Assembly (NCBI GenBank): GCA_015680685.1
Contig: MNCI01030368.1
Span: forward strand, 89,925-153,924
From: Gnetum montanum
Lineage: Eukaryota; Streptophyta; Gnetopsida; Gnetales; Gnetaceae
Direction of reading: 5' to 3'
Length of the DNA stretch: 64,000 nt
Position numbers and translations under genes: made by a program. The notes under the pieces are model-generated. The model was not told the DNA's origin. It ran no database searches and saw nothing but the letters and a program-made list of their open reading frames with translations. Below, one piece after another: positions 1 through 11,929 of this stretch (positions are counted from its first letter, which is position 1; every line of letters starts with the position of its first letter).

Positions 1-1795
1 AAAATGGTTTGATTTAATTCAATGTTTCTCATTGGGGTGTTCCAATTTTCTTTTTTATGAAGAAGGTTGATAGTTTGAGGTTCTGCATAGACTATCAGTA
101 GTTCAGCTAGGTGATAGTCATAAACTAGTATTTTCTACCTAGGATTAATGATTTATTATATTAATTGGGGTAAGTAAAAATGTTTTCTAAGATTTATTTT
201 AAGTCTAGATATCACCAAGTTAGAATGAAGGAAGAAGATATCACCAATATAGCTTTCAAGAAAAGCTATGGATATTATGAGTTCTTAGTCATGTTATTTG
301 GACACACTAATGTCCTAGCAATTGTCATGCATTTAATGAATAGTGGGTTATATCTTTAGATTAATTTCTTATTATTTTTATTGATGAAATTTTGAACTAC
401 TTTAAGGATGAAGAGGGGCATACAAAACATTTAAGTATAACACTAGGGACTTTAAAGAAATAACAAATTTTAGCACATGCTTACAAGTGTGCATTTTAGA
501 GGAGAGAGATTTAGTTTATTTATCAAGTGGTATTAGAAGAAAGTATAGTAATAGATCCTTCTAAAGTATCAATGATCAAGTATTGGTTCATTATAATAAT
601 AGTTAACAAAGTCATAAATTTCTTAGGCCTGGTAGGCTACTATAGAAGATTTATACTCATGACACCAAATAGCTTATTCTTCTAAATAGATGAAGATGCA
701 AGAAGGTAAGGTAGTAGCTTATTCTTCCAAATAGTTGAAGTCTCATGACATCAAATATCTAACTCATGATCTAGAGTTTTGTGCCATAGTTTTTATACAA
801 AGGATTTAGAGGCGCTACCTATTTGGTGAGTTCATTACACTTTGAATAGTTCATAAGATCTTGCAGCATGTGATGAGTCAACCTCACTTAAACATGAGAT
901 AGAGAAGATGGAATGAGTTGTTGGAAGATTTTGATTTTGTAGTTTAGTATCACTTTGGCAAGGGTAATGTAGTGAAAAATCCATAGAGTAGGATAGCTAG
1001 AAAACTCTTAGACCCTATCCTAAAAGATAAGATTATCTCTTATTATCTCTTAGATCCTAATTATTTGGAAAAGTTAAAATATCATTAAGTAGAGAAGTAA
1101 TTATTTTTTATGGACAATTCATGATTGATGAATTTAAAGAAAGAGCATATGTTCTAGAGACATTTAGATTAAAGTTTCTTATGGAATCTCACTTAAGCAA
1201 ATATCAAATTCATCCTAGTAGTAATGAGATGTATCTAAATATCAAGAAGAGTTATTGGTGACCTAGCATGAAGAAGAATATGGGTGCTTTTATGAATAAA
1301 TATTTGATTTATTTATAGGTTAAGATAGAGAATTCGAGATGCAGTGACTCTCTTCACATGCACACCATTCTAGAGTGAAAGTGAAAAGTCACTAGCATGG
1401 AATTTATCATAGGATTATCTCATAATAAGAATGGAAAGGACTCCATTCTTATGATCATAATGATTTTTACTAAATCTTGTTATTTCTTAGTTACGAAAGA
1501 ATTAGCTAATGCTAAATAAATAGCACAATTGTTTCTTTGTAAGATCATATGACTTCATGATGCTTCAACTTAGATTATTTTAGATAAAGATGCAAAGTTT
1601 AGTTTTAGATTTTGGCAAGCCTTTTAGAAGAGTTTAGAAACAAAGTTAAATGTCAGTTTATTCTATAATTTCTAGATAGATAATTAGATAGAGATAACAG
1701 ATAAAATTTTGAAAGATGTACTTAAAGAATATGCTTTAGACCATAAAGACGGTTGGGACAGAGTTCTACCATTAGCATAATTTTTCTTATAATTT
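1..1795 (+). pseudogene. Decayed Ty3/gypsy pol, chromovirus-like (RT, RNase H, integrase)
   Basis: Translating the plus strand across stops gives Ty3/gypsy pol domains in order. RT: LRFCIDYQ near 75-105, then YHQVRMKEEDI and a degraded FxFxVMPFGL-like region at about 210-300. The RT-RNase H linker reads LGLVGYYRRF near 625-650. RNase H has VVAYSSK.LKSHD near 710-750. Integrase follows, with a degraded zinc region near 1165-1320 and a core to about 1790. RNase H wording of the VVAYASRQLKPHE kind is typical of plant chromoviruses such as Tekay, CRM or Reina. The frame is broken by many TAG stops and frameshifts, so it is not functional. The 5' part lies outside the window and no LTR was found on the 3' side. 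Family assignment below Ty3/gypsy is tentative. Confidence 0.75.
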
Positions 1796-1850
1796 GGCTG
1801 ATAGGCCATTATCTTACCAACGTTGACTTTTCCACCACCCATTTTGTAAG

Positions 1851-1990
1851 CAACTTTGTGCACAACGCTGACATGTAACTAAAATTCCAGACAGGCCATT
1901 TCGGTAACACAACTTTGTGCATACGTTGACGTGTAACTAAAATTCCAGATCGGCCATTTCGGTAACGCAACTTTGTGCATAACATTGACG
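1851..1990. repeat. Tandem repeat, 58-59 bp unit, about 2.3 copies
   Basis: The motif CAACTTTGTGCA recurs at 1851, 1910 and 1968. The intervening CATGTAACTAAAATTCCAGA and GGCCATTTCGGTAAC are repeated too. The array is richer in CpG than the surrounding DNA and contains TTGACG/TGACGT-type motifs in each unit. Confidence 0.8.
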
Positions 1991-2046
1991 AAAGGTTACG
2001 TCATGAAAGGTTGTGTCCATTGCATACTTCTCTATTTATAAATCAT
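1990..2046 (+). promoter_or_regulatory. Possible promoter: TGACGT-type motifs followed by TATA box
   Basis: TTACGTCA near 1996-2003 and the TGACG motifs of the tandem repeat just upstream are followed by TATTTATAAAT at 2033-2043. Together this looks like an activator array plus TATA box facing right. No clear plus-strand gene follows, because the coding remnant next to it is on the other strand. It may belong to a lost element or be chance. Low confidence. Confidence 0.25.
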
Positions 2047-2142
2047 GCCTTTGCTTTGATGTGCTGAAGCTTCTGCAATTTCTCATGCACTTGCAGCCAC
2101 GAATTTGACCAAGCCCTCGGCCCTACACCTATGGATGTCGTT

Positions 2143-2680
2143 CTAGAATTTGCTTAGAAGCTCTGCTCCCCCGGATTTCTGACACTTGCCTCCCATGCAG
2201 ACTTGAATCGAGCTTCCTACTTTTGTTCCTGATTCCAGCTTATGTGCTGCCTCTGCAAGGTCCCGCTGCAACTCTGCGTCGGCGCTGCCCCCTGAAGACA
2301 CAGTTTCTATGTTCTTTGGAGGATTCATCGTCTCTGCTATTGCCAAGGTTGTTGCCATCGTTTGATTATTAGCTTCGTCGAGATTGCTTTGAATTTCTTA
2401 AGAAAGAAAATGATTGTTGTAGTCCTTGTTTCCAGGATTTCTAGTGATCTGTTAGAGCTGCGCTTTGGTTGCGACTTGGCAACCTCCGTCTGAGGACTCA
2501 GATAATGAGTTTTCAGCGTTCTCGCTTTTCATTCTACTTTGCATGCCACTCTTCATCCTTTATGCCTCTTCACTCCAAAACTTGCTCGAACTTTCATATG
2601 AGAGAACCTAGAATGCTTTCGTCACTGTTGGTGAAAATTGCTAAATTCCAACGCCCATTTAATGCACCAAATCCATAACA
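2143..2680 (-). pseudogene. DGAT3-like gene fragment ([2Fe-2S] thioredoxin-like ferredoxin domain), decayed
   Basis: The 71-codon open part (ATG at 2356-2358, TAG at 2143-2145) ends in SIQVCMGGKCQKSGGAELL. This matches the start of the C-terminal ferredoxin-like domain of plant soluble diacylglycerol acyltransferase 3 (family wording VCMGNKCKKSGS.ALLQEF), which holds the first two cysteines of the Fe-S site. The reading frame continues upstream through at least one TAG, and an acidic/serine-rich stretch (SLSESSDGG) is visible at about 2480-2510, as expected N-terminal to the domain. The second half of the domain (KCMGKC region) is missing after the stop. No introns are recognisable, so it may be a retrocopy or a captured exon. 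The family rests on one motif; the fragment could belong to another ferredoxin-like protein. Confidence 0.5.
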
Positions 2681-2790
2681 TACAAAGGTTAAGATTCATT
2701 TTGCAACATCTATTTTGCTTCCACCAACGACATGACATGACCACAAGATTTAATATCTTTAAAAAAAATGTCGACACACAAGAAGAGATC

Positions 2791-2963
2791 AGACCATCTA
2801 CGAAATCAATATTCTAAATCAACATTGAGTGCCTCATAAGAGAAGTTTAAAGCAGACCATCTACAAAATCGATATTCTAAATCAACATCGAGTTTAAAGC
2901 AGACCATCTATGAAATCAATATTCTAAATCAACATCGAGTGCCTCATAAGAGAAGTTTAAAGC
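2791..2963. repeat. Tandem repeat, 63-bp unit, about 2.7 copies
   Basis: AGACCATCTAC.AAATC starts at 2791, 2854 and 2901. The full unit includes CTAAATCAACAT and GCCTCATAAGAGAAG. The second copy lacks the 16-bp GCCTCATAAGAGAAG-containing block, giving a 47-bp spacing. Confidence 0.85.
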
Positions 2964-2989
2964 AAAGGCTGCACCCAGAAAATTAAATT

Positions 2990-3520
2990 CAAATGAAAGC
3001 CCGCACACTTGGCCCTGTGCCTCACTTGCCCACCTTGGATGCGCCAGTGGTGGAGAACCAATTTTATCATTTTTGTTGCTTTGTCAATGGAATAGGTGGA
3101 GATTAATCTTTTCAATGTTTTATAAAATGCATGCATCATGGAAGGCTCATAAATGATGTTGTGAATTAGAATCATAGCCTCTTGCAAATTTAGGGATATT
3201 ATTCATATGAAGCCTTTTGATGCAACTTTTCTTGTGATCCTTGTTGGGTATTTTAACTACCTCTATAATCTGCATCACGCTCTTAGTGACCAACAAGGGT
3301 TAATCATCATCTGACATGTCATTGTGAAAATTCTTATTTTTATTTATTTAATTGTGATGCTTTTGTCTATGTTCATTTTAATGTCTTTGATTTTTCCTAT
3401 GGTTTCAATTTTTATCCTTATTTCAACCCCATAGTGGAACTTTATCTCTATACTTATGTTCATCTTTATAAAAACTAGATGTTGAAGAGGAAGAGGAAGA
3501 TGAGGAATAGGGAGGATTAC
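2990..3520 (-). pseudogene. Athila-like gag fragment
   Basis: The minus strand is similar to the gag of element A (45100-45500). Both share the block with 'gcatcatggaaggct', the 'agaatcatagcctc' segment, the 'gtgaccaacaaggg' segment and the GAAGAGGAAGAGGAAGATGAGG run. The translated frame is broken (HNIIYEPSMMHAFYKT corresponds to QHHRQAFHDACAFYN in A). The adjoining pol, LTR and 3' part are absent, so this is an isolated scrap. Confidence 0.7.
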
Positions 3521-3535
3521 ATACATCATGCTTAG

Positions 3536-4629
3536 ACAAAAAAGTGCAGAACCAAGTGGGAATGTGAAGGATGTGACATCAAAGGGGTTTATGGATCTCT
3601 TTGATCATTTCTATATGTTCTATCATGTTTCCAAAGTTTTAATTATATCCTTGTAGATATAATAAAAAATAAAAGTAAGAGTAAAATAAGTGCTTTCTTA
3701 CCATGTCACTAGAAAGACATGTTACCCATGCCTAAAGGTAGTCCTCTAGTAAGGTTGACATAGATAAGGATAAAATAAAAGGAAACTAAATATATTTATG
3801 AGGATCCCACTAGAAAGAAATGTTACCCATGCCTAAAGGTTGGTGGCTTCTTAGACATTAAAACCAAGAAAAAGAAAGAGTGCTATGAATAAACTCCTCC
3901 TTTGGACAAAACACCAAGTGATGCTACTCCTTGCAATAATGATAGTCTTATGCTTGTTAATCTAAGAGATAAAACAATGTGATGTTACTAGAATGTGGTT
4001 TGGACTTGGTTTGAATCTTGGAAATAAGGGCTAATGATTACTTTAATAGTTAATAACACACAAGGATTCATTATGCCTATGGTAAGGAACCTCATGTTCC
4101 AATTCCTACAATCCTTTCTAAATCCATCTCATCTCACTATTTGTATGATCATAACTTGTGGTTTTATGTGACATAGAGTTATTTTCTTAGATTGGTTGTT
4201 TTAACATGTGTGTTTTGTTCAATAGGTATGCATTTCATTCAAATTCTTTGATGCCTATAGACATTTTTAGATATGTTTATACAATAGCATTAAAGGCTAG
4301 AGCTTGCTTTGAGGAGGATCCACTTGTATAATTGTTGTAACTTGTACTTGGCTAATACAATCACATCATCTTAAACCTTCCAACTACATAAATGCTAAAT
4401 TCAAAACCTTCCCTTATTATATAATCGATTCATTCTATACCATGAATCCAATATCCATTTTCTTACATATTCCAAAATCTTTTAATGCTTGTGATTTCAT
4501 CTTCTAACACTACTGGTGCCTAAATATGAATTTCCAGTTACCCCAAAACTTCTGATTTTACATGAAACCTTCCAACCAATCATAGAGCTTCATATTCCAT
4601 GCTAAATGTCCTCATAAAATAAAATTTCA
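3536..4629. other. AT-rich stretch without a recognisable gene
   Basis: Apart from the 32-bp direct repeat, no frame longer than about 60 codons and no known TE motif was recognised on either strand. Probably old, decayed repeat DNA. Confidence 0.5.
3707..3840. repeat. Short direct repeat (about 32 bp, two copies)
   Basis: CACTAGAAAGACATGTTACC followed by CATGCCTAAAGGT at 3707-3739 recurs at 3808-3840 with one mismatch. Confidence 0.75.
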
Positions 4630-4735
4630 TGATCCTCGATATTGACTACCCAATATTGGATGGGAGTCGATATCGGATACCTAATGTTGGGTACCCAATA
4701 TTGAGTCCATAAAAATCTATAAATAAGACCCTCAC
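4630..4735 (+). promoter_or_regulatory. LTR U3 fragment: palindromic GATAT/CCCAATATTG motifs and TATA box
   Basis: Short inverted motifs (CGATATTG, CCAATATTGG, CGATATCGG, CCCAATATTG) are clustered upstream of TCTATAAATAAGACC at 4716-4729. The arrangement and the TATA context match the U3 of the other Athila-like LTRs in the window (compare 60640-60710). The R-U5 part and LTR end characteristic of those LTRs were not found downstream, so only a fragment is supported. Confidence 0.5.
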
Positions 4736-5263
4736 AATGTTCAAAAAATTCATTATCATCAATTGAAGCTAGGGGACTTTTTGCATTTTTCTCTTTTGAC
4801 TAAGAGCTTTATGCAACCAACTTCTATACATAATATCTTGCTTCATACTACTCTGATTTTCATGGGTTTTAAACCTATTTGATCCTTAAGTGCTCAATTT
4901 AGTCAGGGGAGGGTGCTTTTATGGAAAATTTCATCGATTTTTTTAAATTTAGTATCACCTAGAAGGTATTACAAGGGAAAGAATGTTAGAAACCTTAAGT
5001 ATCTTAATGAACAATCAATTTTATGTATGCTAGGACTTTTAATTATCTTGCCCAAGGGATCATAACCATCATTATAAGCCATGCATAAGGAAAAAGAAGC
5101 CAATTATGAATGGTCATAAAAGAAAACATTTTTTGGAAGTTTTTCTATCTCTATAATCACATGAGCTAAGAACTTAATAGAACTAAGGTCATGGGTAAGG
5201 TATAAACTTGTTGAGGATAAATGAAAAACACCTTAGTAATACCAATTCCTTAATTAACTATAA

Positions 5264-7990
5264 ATGGCCCCAAAAAGAGGAGAACAGGAAGGACCTTTGT
5301 AGGGTGAAAGTAAATGTTTGAGAGGTGGTAGAGGTTGATTAAGAGAACAAGGCCCACTAGCCAAGCATGAAGAACAAGAAGCCCAGTCATTTAGCATTCA
5401 TCAAGAGGCTCCTGCTACAAGGTAGTTGATCTAAGTGAAGGCTATAGAACCACAAGCTTTAGTGTAAGGACAACACCTCATTTTGTCCCAAGAATGCTTC
5501 CAAGCCATCCAAGAGTGATCCATGTTGACCATGGTCATTGTGGAAATGAGCTTTGGGCCATTCATGACATGTGTTCCTAAGGCGGTCAAAACTTAGCTTC
5601 AAGCAGCACCTCTATGGCATATCCTCTCTAAAAGTGGGGAATGGTACCTCTATGAGATGTACCAATTTTTTCATAATAAGAAAGAGGGCACCATTGTGAA
5701 CATTAGTGGAGTCTCTGTCTCTTTTTCAATCAAGGTCCTTGCAAAAATCTTTGAACATACTAATGTGTGGGGCCAAGGTAGCACATCTATCCACAAGGTT
5801 GAAGTAAGTATACAACAAAGAAAACAAAATATACAATGAGTTAACTTTGAAAGAGAGGATTTACTGATCAGTGTGTATCACCTCTTTCCAACCAAAGGAC
5901 TCAACAAAATAGTAACTTATGTGTCTAGAGGAAGCGCAATCTTGATGGACAAATATAATGTTAATCTTGCCCAGTTGTACTTCACGAAAATTCAAAGGAA
6001 GTTTGAGGAAAGAAAGGCAAGAAAGTTGACACTTCCATTCCCTTGCCTAATTAGAAAGTTGTGCAAGTGCACTGAAATCATAGTTTACACCAATGATGTT
6101 CCTAGGAGGGCTCAAAATTCTTCTTTCTATGAGTTTCTCAAACAAGTAGCACCAAGAAAAGACCTTGGTGATGAACTAGAAAAGGAGCCAAATCAAGAGC
6201 TAGATAAATAACTAGAACAATAGTGAGAGCCAAAAGTTCTAATATCATCATCATAAGATTATAGGCCCAAAATGATTCATTTACAGAGAATACTTAAAGC
6301 TCTTAGTTGAGGAAGTAGGAATGAATCAAACCTCTTCTGAGTCATCAATGATGCCATGCAACCTACAGTTTCTGTCAATCCATCAAGGATGTAGATTTCT
6401 TTGAAATCATAAGGAGAAGCCTAGTGGTCACATCAGATCTCTAGAAATGCTGCATCTTTTCAAGTGGTGATTGAAATGGGAGAATGTACCATAATTATGA
6501 TCATGTAGAACCAATATGTAGTAAGCATAGCAAAAGTTATCATATGCCACATTAAAGAATCCTTTGATGTGCTTGTTGTGCCCCTAGGAGACTTGAATGG
6601 AACCAGAGATGCACAAATGTTAACTGGAACTTCATTGACCCTTGCAACCCATGAGGATGTGCTTGGCAGATTGTAGCAAATTGGACAAGTCATGGAAACT
6701 CTGTTTGACATCTCTAGTGATTTCACTACAGTACAATTTAACCTCATTTCCACAAAAGGAAAACTAGTCATGGTAGAGACCAGGGCAGAGCATTCAAAAG
6801 TAGAAGTGTACAGATTGCAACAAGAGCTCATGACCCTAAGAGTTGAAAGAAGGGATCCTTCCCAATTCATTACACCTGACCAATTGAAATAATTTTGAAT
6901 AGAGTAGCCTGACCAATTGATTAAATAGAACAAAGTTGCCAAACAATAAAAGAAGAAAGCGGTCTAGAATACTAAAGCACAAGAATATGCCCATGCGAAG
7001 GTATTGACCACTGCACAAGAGGAAAACAAGTAGCTTGCTATTGATAATGTAAGCTTTACCATTTTCAAGAAACAAAAAAACATTTTGGAAGAAAGTACCC
7101 ACCAATTGAGGAAGAGACTAGCAAGGATCAACCAAGATATAAGTAGATTGGCCAAAGAAAATTGGACCCTCTCAATGGATGAGGTGCATGTAATACACCA
7201 AATATTTGCAATTGAGATAAGCATGTGAGGCCAAGAAGCATGAGAAGCTGAAGGAGAAGTTCCAAGACTAGATTGGCATGTATAAATAGATTAATGAAAA
7301 AGAAATGTAGATGGAAAAGGACTTCATCAGTTCCATGTTAGCATAGAATCTTAAAAGGTAGCCCATCTTGGATAACTATGCCCTAGTCCACCAAGTGAAA
7401 GTAAAGAACAAGGACTTGCAGATTGAAGATTTGAAAGATTACATGGTGTTGGCTAACCTTTGATATGCTAACCTCACCACGTTAACATTAGGTTTATCCA
7501 AAAATGAGTTAGAAAAACAAGTAGTAGCCACCTATGCTGTATATGAAAAATAGTTTGCATATAGGAAAGATGTTCTACAAAAACTCCACCTGGAAAACTT
7601 AGAATTTGAAATAATTAAGGCTTTTTATTAAGGGCAAAGAGATGTAGCCTCAAACCTAGCTAAGAGATTAATAGATTATCATGAATTAAGAGAAAACATC
7701 GGAGCTTTCAAGGAGGAATGATGGTAGTTTGCAACATGATATGTAAAAAGAAAATCAAATGTTCTTGCAGCTATCGTGCCCATGGGATGTACCAGTTCTA
7801 GCACACATTGGCTCATCAGCCTATATGGTACATGATCCAAGAATGAAGGAGTTGAAGTTGTAAGTGTTCCTAAATTTCTACAAATTCTAGAAGCCTAACG
7901 ACAAAGGGAAGCGGCCAATGGAAGAGCCACCACCTTCAAGAACTACATGAGCTTTTCCACTTTTTTTGTTTTATCATGTTGTGTTCATTT
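5264..7990 (+). pseudogene. Plant-transposon-protein/coiled-coil ORF of an LTR element (element E)
   Basis: One frame runs from ATG 5264 to the stop at 6211 (316 codons), interrupted mainly by TAG, TAA and TGA codons compatible with C-to-T changes of CAG, CAA and CGA. The core at about 5870-6150 (HLFPTKGLNKIVTYVSRGSA, then LPFPCLIRKLC) resembles the 'putative plant transposon protein' domain found in ORFs of plant Ty3/gypsy elements, often near the env-like position. Downstream, to about 7990, the sequence is rich in E, K, L and Q and looks like long coiled coil (for example KKQKNILEESTHQLRKRLA). The ORF ends just before a polypurine tract and 3' LTR. Function unknown. No gag or pol is seen with it, so the element is deleted or non-autonomous. 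Confidence 0.55.
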
Positions 7991-8137
7991 TTTGTAAAAC
8001 ACCACTGTGGCATAGAAAAGTTAATTTGCATGTTTATTTAAGTTAGTCAATGATCTCATATCTTCCGAATATTTTGTAAAGAAATTGTTCCTCATTTTTT
8101 AATCTTGAGGACAAGTTTTCATTCAGTCATTGGGGTA

Positions 8138-8931
8138 TGATGGATCATGTTTTGTAGGGCTCTAATATTAAAGCCACAATGTCAAGTATCTAATATCGAA
8201 GCTACGATGTTGAGTATCCGATATCACTCCTTCTGGGCTAGCCTATAAATATAACACTTGAATGCATGCCCATAGTGTGATGTTAAGTGATTGTACGACA
8301 TCCTTATTCAATTATGACATACTTGGGCATGTTAAATGTTCAACAATAAAGATCAAGATTACTTCCAACATTATAGCATCCACTTAGCTTTATTATTATT
8401 TCTAATTACTTAAATTCTTACTATTTTCCTTAGTTAATGTTTATCATTTATTGATCTTTATCATTTTCTATTATTAAGTAGAATGATTACAACTAATTAC
8501 AAGAGATTAAGTGTAATTACTTGGTAACCTAGTAGTATTATCTTTTGGTGTGCTCAGTAATGGTACACTTGGTAATCCCAGCAATAGTTATGTAAAGTCC
8601 AAGGCATGTACAGATGGTTAGCAATAGATACTCATCATAGGTAGGCTAGCTTAGACTTTAATTTCCATTGTTAATTAGCTTCTATAATAGATTTTTTTTA
8701 TTATCATTAGGAGTAGCATAAGGAAAAAAAACAACAATTATCATATGTCTCACTTTGCACTAAATCGTACGTGACAAAGCTACCGCTAGTCCAAGTGGGA
8801 AGATAGTGAGCTGCAATCAAGACATAATGATCTAGATGCCACAACTAATCCCATCCACAGAATTTGACCGAATCATGTATGAACAGTTATGATTCGTATG
8901 GTTGGGCATAGGGGTACGTCACCGCTCATCA
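8138..8931 (+). repeat. Athila-like LTR (3' LTR of element E)
   Basis: Starts TGATGG after a CAGTCATTGGGGTA polypurine tract and ends ACCGCTCATCA, the same terminus as the other LTRs here. U3 carries GATATC/ATCCGATATC-type palindromic motifs at 8185-8226 and a TATA box CCTATAAATATAAC near 8243-8256. AATAAAG near 8346 is a possible poly(A) signal. No PBS follows the right end; an L1 fragment begins immediately. Confidence 0.75.
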
Positions 8932-10830
8932 AAAATAATTTGCTACAAAGCATATTTATTAGAAATAATGTTCCTACCTTATTAAATATGAATTTTGAAA
9001 ATGACTTCTTTTTTTTTTGATAAAAAATAAGAAAGCTATTGCATATCATATTTTTTATCATATTGATCAATTTTGCAAACTTTTAGGCTCTCAAATTGAT
9101 AGATTTTAATTTTTTTGCAATAAGGGATTTCAAGAATGGGCTTTATCTAAATCTTGGCATTTTCTAGAAAATTAAGATGTTTTCAAATTATTAGTCATTC
9201 ATTTTTTCTTTGTTGGATCTTCCAATTTATTAAGTGGAAGGAGAAGAAGCTTTCAATGCTTAGTGAGTTTATTGTTTGTAAGCATAACATTCAAGCTAAT
9301 CATGTATATTATCCATTATGTTCAACTCCTAGTATTTTACATATCATCACATTGATCAACTTGTGCAATATTTCCTTTAGAGTAGTAGCCATTCTAGAAA
9401 AGGATTTTTCATTTTCTTCATACATTTGCACTTCTCAAAAAGAGGATAGTGGATTAGGATTGGCAAATTGTTATAACTAAAGTATTATTTTATGTGCCAA
9501 GTGAGTGGTTAAATGCTTATTTAATGGAAAGCCTTAGAAGCTTCTTTTTACTAAGTGCATTCAAATTTGTAAGCCTAGAGGTAGTGATTAGTCGAAAGAT
9601 ACTCATTTTTTAAATTAGATTCTTTCTTCAAAAGGTATTACTATATTAGGTTATATTGTCATAAAGCATATTTGGAAGGCTTGGAGTTTTATCAGTGATT
9701 TTTGAAACTTCAATAATATTACTGCTTTTACCTCTATGATTGATAAATTTCTCCTTGGTGACTTTTCATTAATAATAAACCATGGATTATTAAGCATTCA
9801 TGTCTTTGCAGTACATGGTGTAAGCTTAGCATGTCCTCCCTTTCATCTCTTCACATATATAATCATTGGATTACTTGGTCTAAGTGTCAAAGTCCCTATG
9901 CCATTAATGTTTCTAAAAAGTTTACATTTTTTAATCTTTTGGATAGTTTGGATAGAAGTTTAACTATTCAGGATTCTCATAATGGTTTTTTTTTTTGATT
10001 TTTCTTGGATTAATGACCATTATGTTTTCTCATATCAGTCCAATATTGTGTATACTCTTATTAGTTCTAATATTAATATTTGGCTAAGACTCAATCATCT
10101 TTAAAATGTTAATCATAATGCACAATTATGAAAGCAACAAATTCAGAAAATATGGAATGCCACTACTCCTTAAAAAATTTAGATATTTTCTATTCTATTT
10201 GATTTATAAAGGTTTGCCTATTTGTATTTAGTGCACTCATTTGGGTGTTCATGACCCAAGATGTTCTATCTACAATATAGAAAATACATTCATCAATTGT
10301 TTTATTTTACTTATTCCCCTACTAGTAGCTCTTAGACTTAGTGTAGCAAGTATTTACTTATTTTTCAGCTAAGATTAGATGAATCTTAGACTTAGTGTAG
10401 CAAGTATTTACTTATTTTTCAGCAAAGATTAGATGAATTTTCATTTAGTGATACTTTTCAACTTCAAGGATTTCTACTTCATACTTGGCATTTCTTTCAT
10501 CCTCTTATTCTTTATGCCATCTAGAAGTTTTGATATAATGTGATTTTCTATAGATATTTTCCAGCTAATTTTCTTCCATTGTTAGTTCAAGGTGACATCA
10601 TTTAATAGCCAATGCTTTAACTGAATTCTTAAATGTTTTTTTTTTCTTTAGATTTTCTTTTTTATTAATAGAAAGAATTTAGTAAGAACTAAAAACCTAC
10701 TTAGGCACTTTTAAATAAGGGCAAGATCTAATCCTTTTCCTACCCTATAGGGGAGGCTTTTTAGAATATTTTGTAAGGATGAAAACCTAAAATGGCATCC
10801 CCAAAACCATTAGACCTTTTATTTTTATTG
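8932..10830 (+). pseudogene. L1 LINE 3' half (RT C-terminus and zf-RVT region)
   Basis: The plus-strand translation contains KHNIQANHVYYPLCSTPSI, SYICTSQKEDSGLGLANCYN and IVIKHIWKAWSFISD, then MIDKFLLGDFSLIINHGLLS at 9737-9800. These match the post-RT region of plant L1 ORF2 and the parallel region of the large L1 at 28-30 kb (CTSRKKDEGLGLISYYN). The 3' untranslated region at about 10660-10830 (GGGCAAGATCTAATCCTTTT, then TACCCTATAGGGG) matches the reverse complement of 27870-28040. It is 5'-truncated at the LTR junction and broken by stops. Confidence 0.75.
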
Positions 10831-11929
10831 TTTTGGAGTTTCTCCTCTACTTCTTTGCTTTGTACTCTAAATTTTTATTTTTAATATATTTATATTTTAG
10901 GAGTTGACACCCAATATGAGATGTATGAAGAAAGTATTATTAGGTTATAATGACTTGTGATTTGTGCCAAAGGTTATCCACTAGTAGATCCTTAAGGATG
11001 TTGGCATGAGATGGATGTAGCGGCTCTTCCACTACAAATTATGTGATATGTTTATGTTTTGCATTGATTTTTTTATCTTTGCATTCAATTCTTTGTAATG
11101 TTTAATAATGAGTGGTTGATGATGGATGATTTCCAATGGATGATGTTGGATTATTTGTGAATGATTATGTGATGATGAATGTTGAGTGCATGATATTAAG
11201 GACATAGTACTAGAGGATATGATTGGTTAGTTATGAGAGATATTGAATGTCCAATGATACACTTACCAAGTTACAACTATTTAGGTTTTTTTCAGGCTAT
11301 CATCCTCAAGGAAAGGAAGATTTCTCACTAGTTAATCCTTTGCCAATGCCTCAAAAGTTTAGAGGTTATTCATAAGTGGGCCTATGATGCTAGTGATAGT
11401 GATTTTATATTGATCACTTGTAGATCTATAAGATTTGTAGATAGAACGTAAAATTAATTTAATTAAGTAAACATGACAACATTTATACATTTATACTAAG
11501 TGATGAATGCTAGCCTTCAAGATTTTTTAAGTTAATCGCTAGTGTATCTAAAACATGTTATGCTGGTTAGATTAGTGGTGAAGGAATTAGAAGTAAATTA
11601 TGTTTATGTGATTTGAGATGAACTTTTATTAAGATTTTTTTGATTTATATGATGCATAATGGTATTTGATTTGGTATTTTATATTTGCTATGTGCACATT
11701 ATGTATGAAAAGTACCTTGTATGTGTGTGTTGGCTTACAATTCAATGGTTTTGACTTTGAGCTGTATAATAAGTATCCATGATTTATTCTTACTTAGTTA
11801 CATATACTAACTTGTTTAATTTATAGATGGAGCTAGAGGGTTAAAAGCCCATGGTTTCAAAAAGTCTAGAGAATATAAACTAGGCTAGGATACTAGACCC
11901 TAAAAAATATTAATAATAAGTAAAAAAAA
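10831..11929. other. AT-rich stretch, no gene recognised
   Basis: Possible tail of the L1 3' region at its left end, then sequence without a supported ORF or TE motif. A GATG-rich degenerate run lies at about 11105-11190. Confidence 0.45.
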
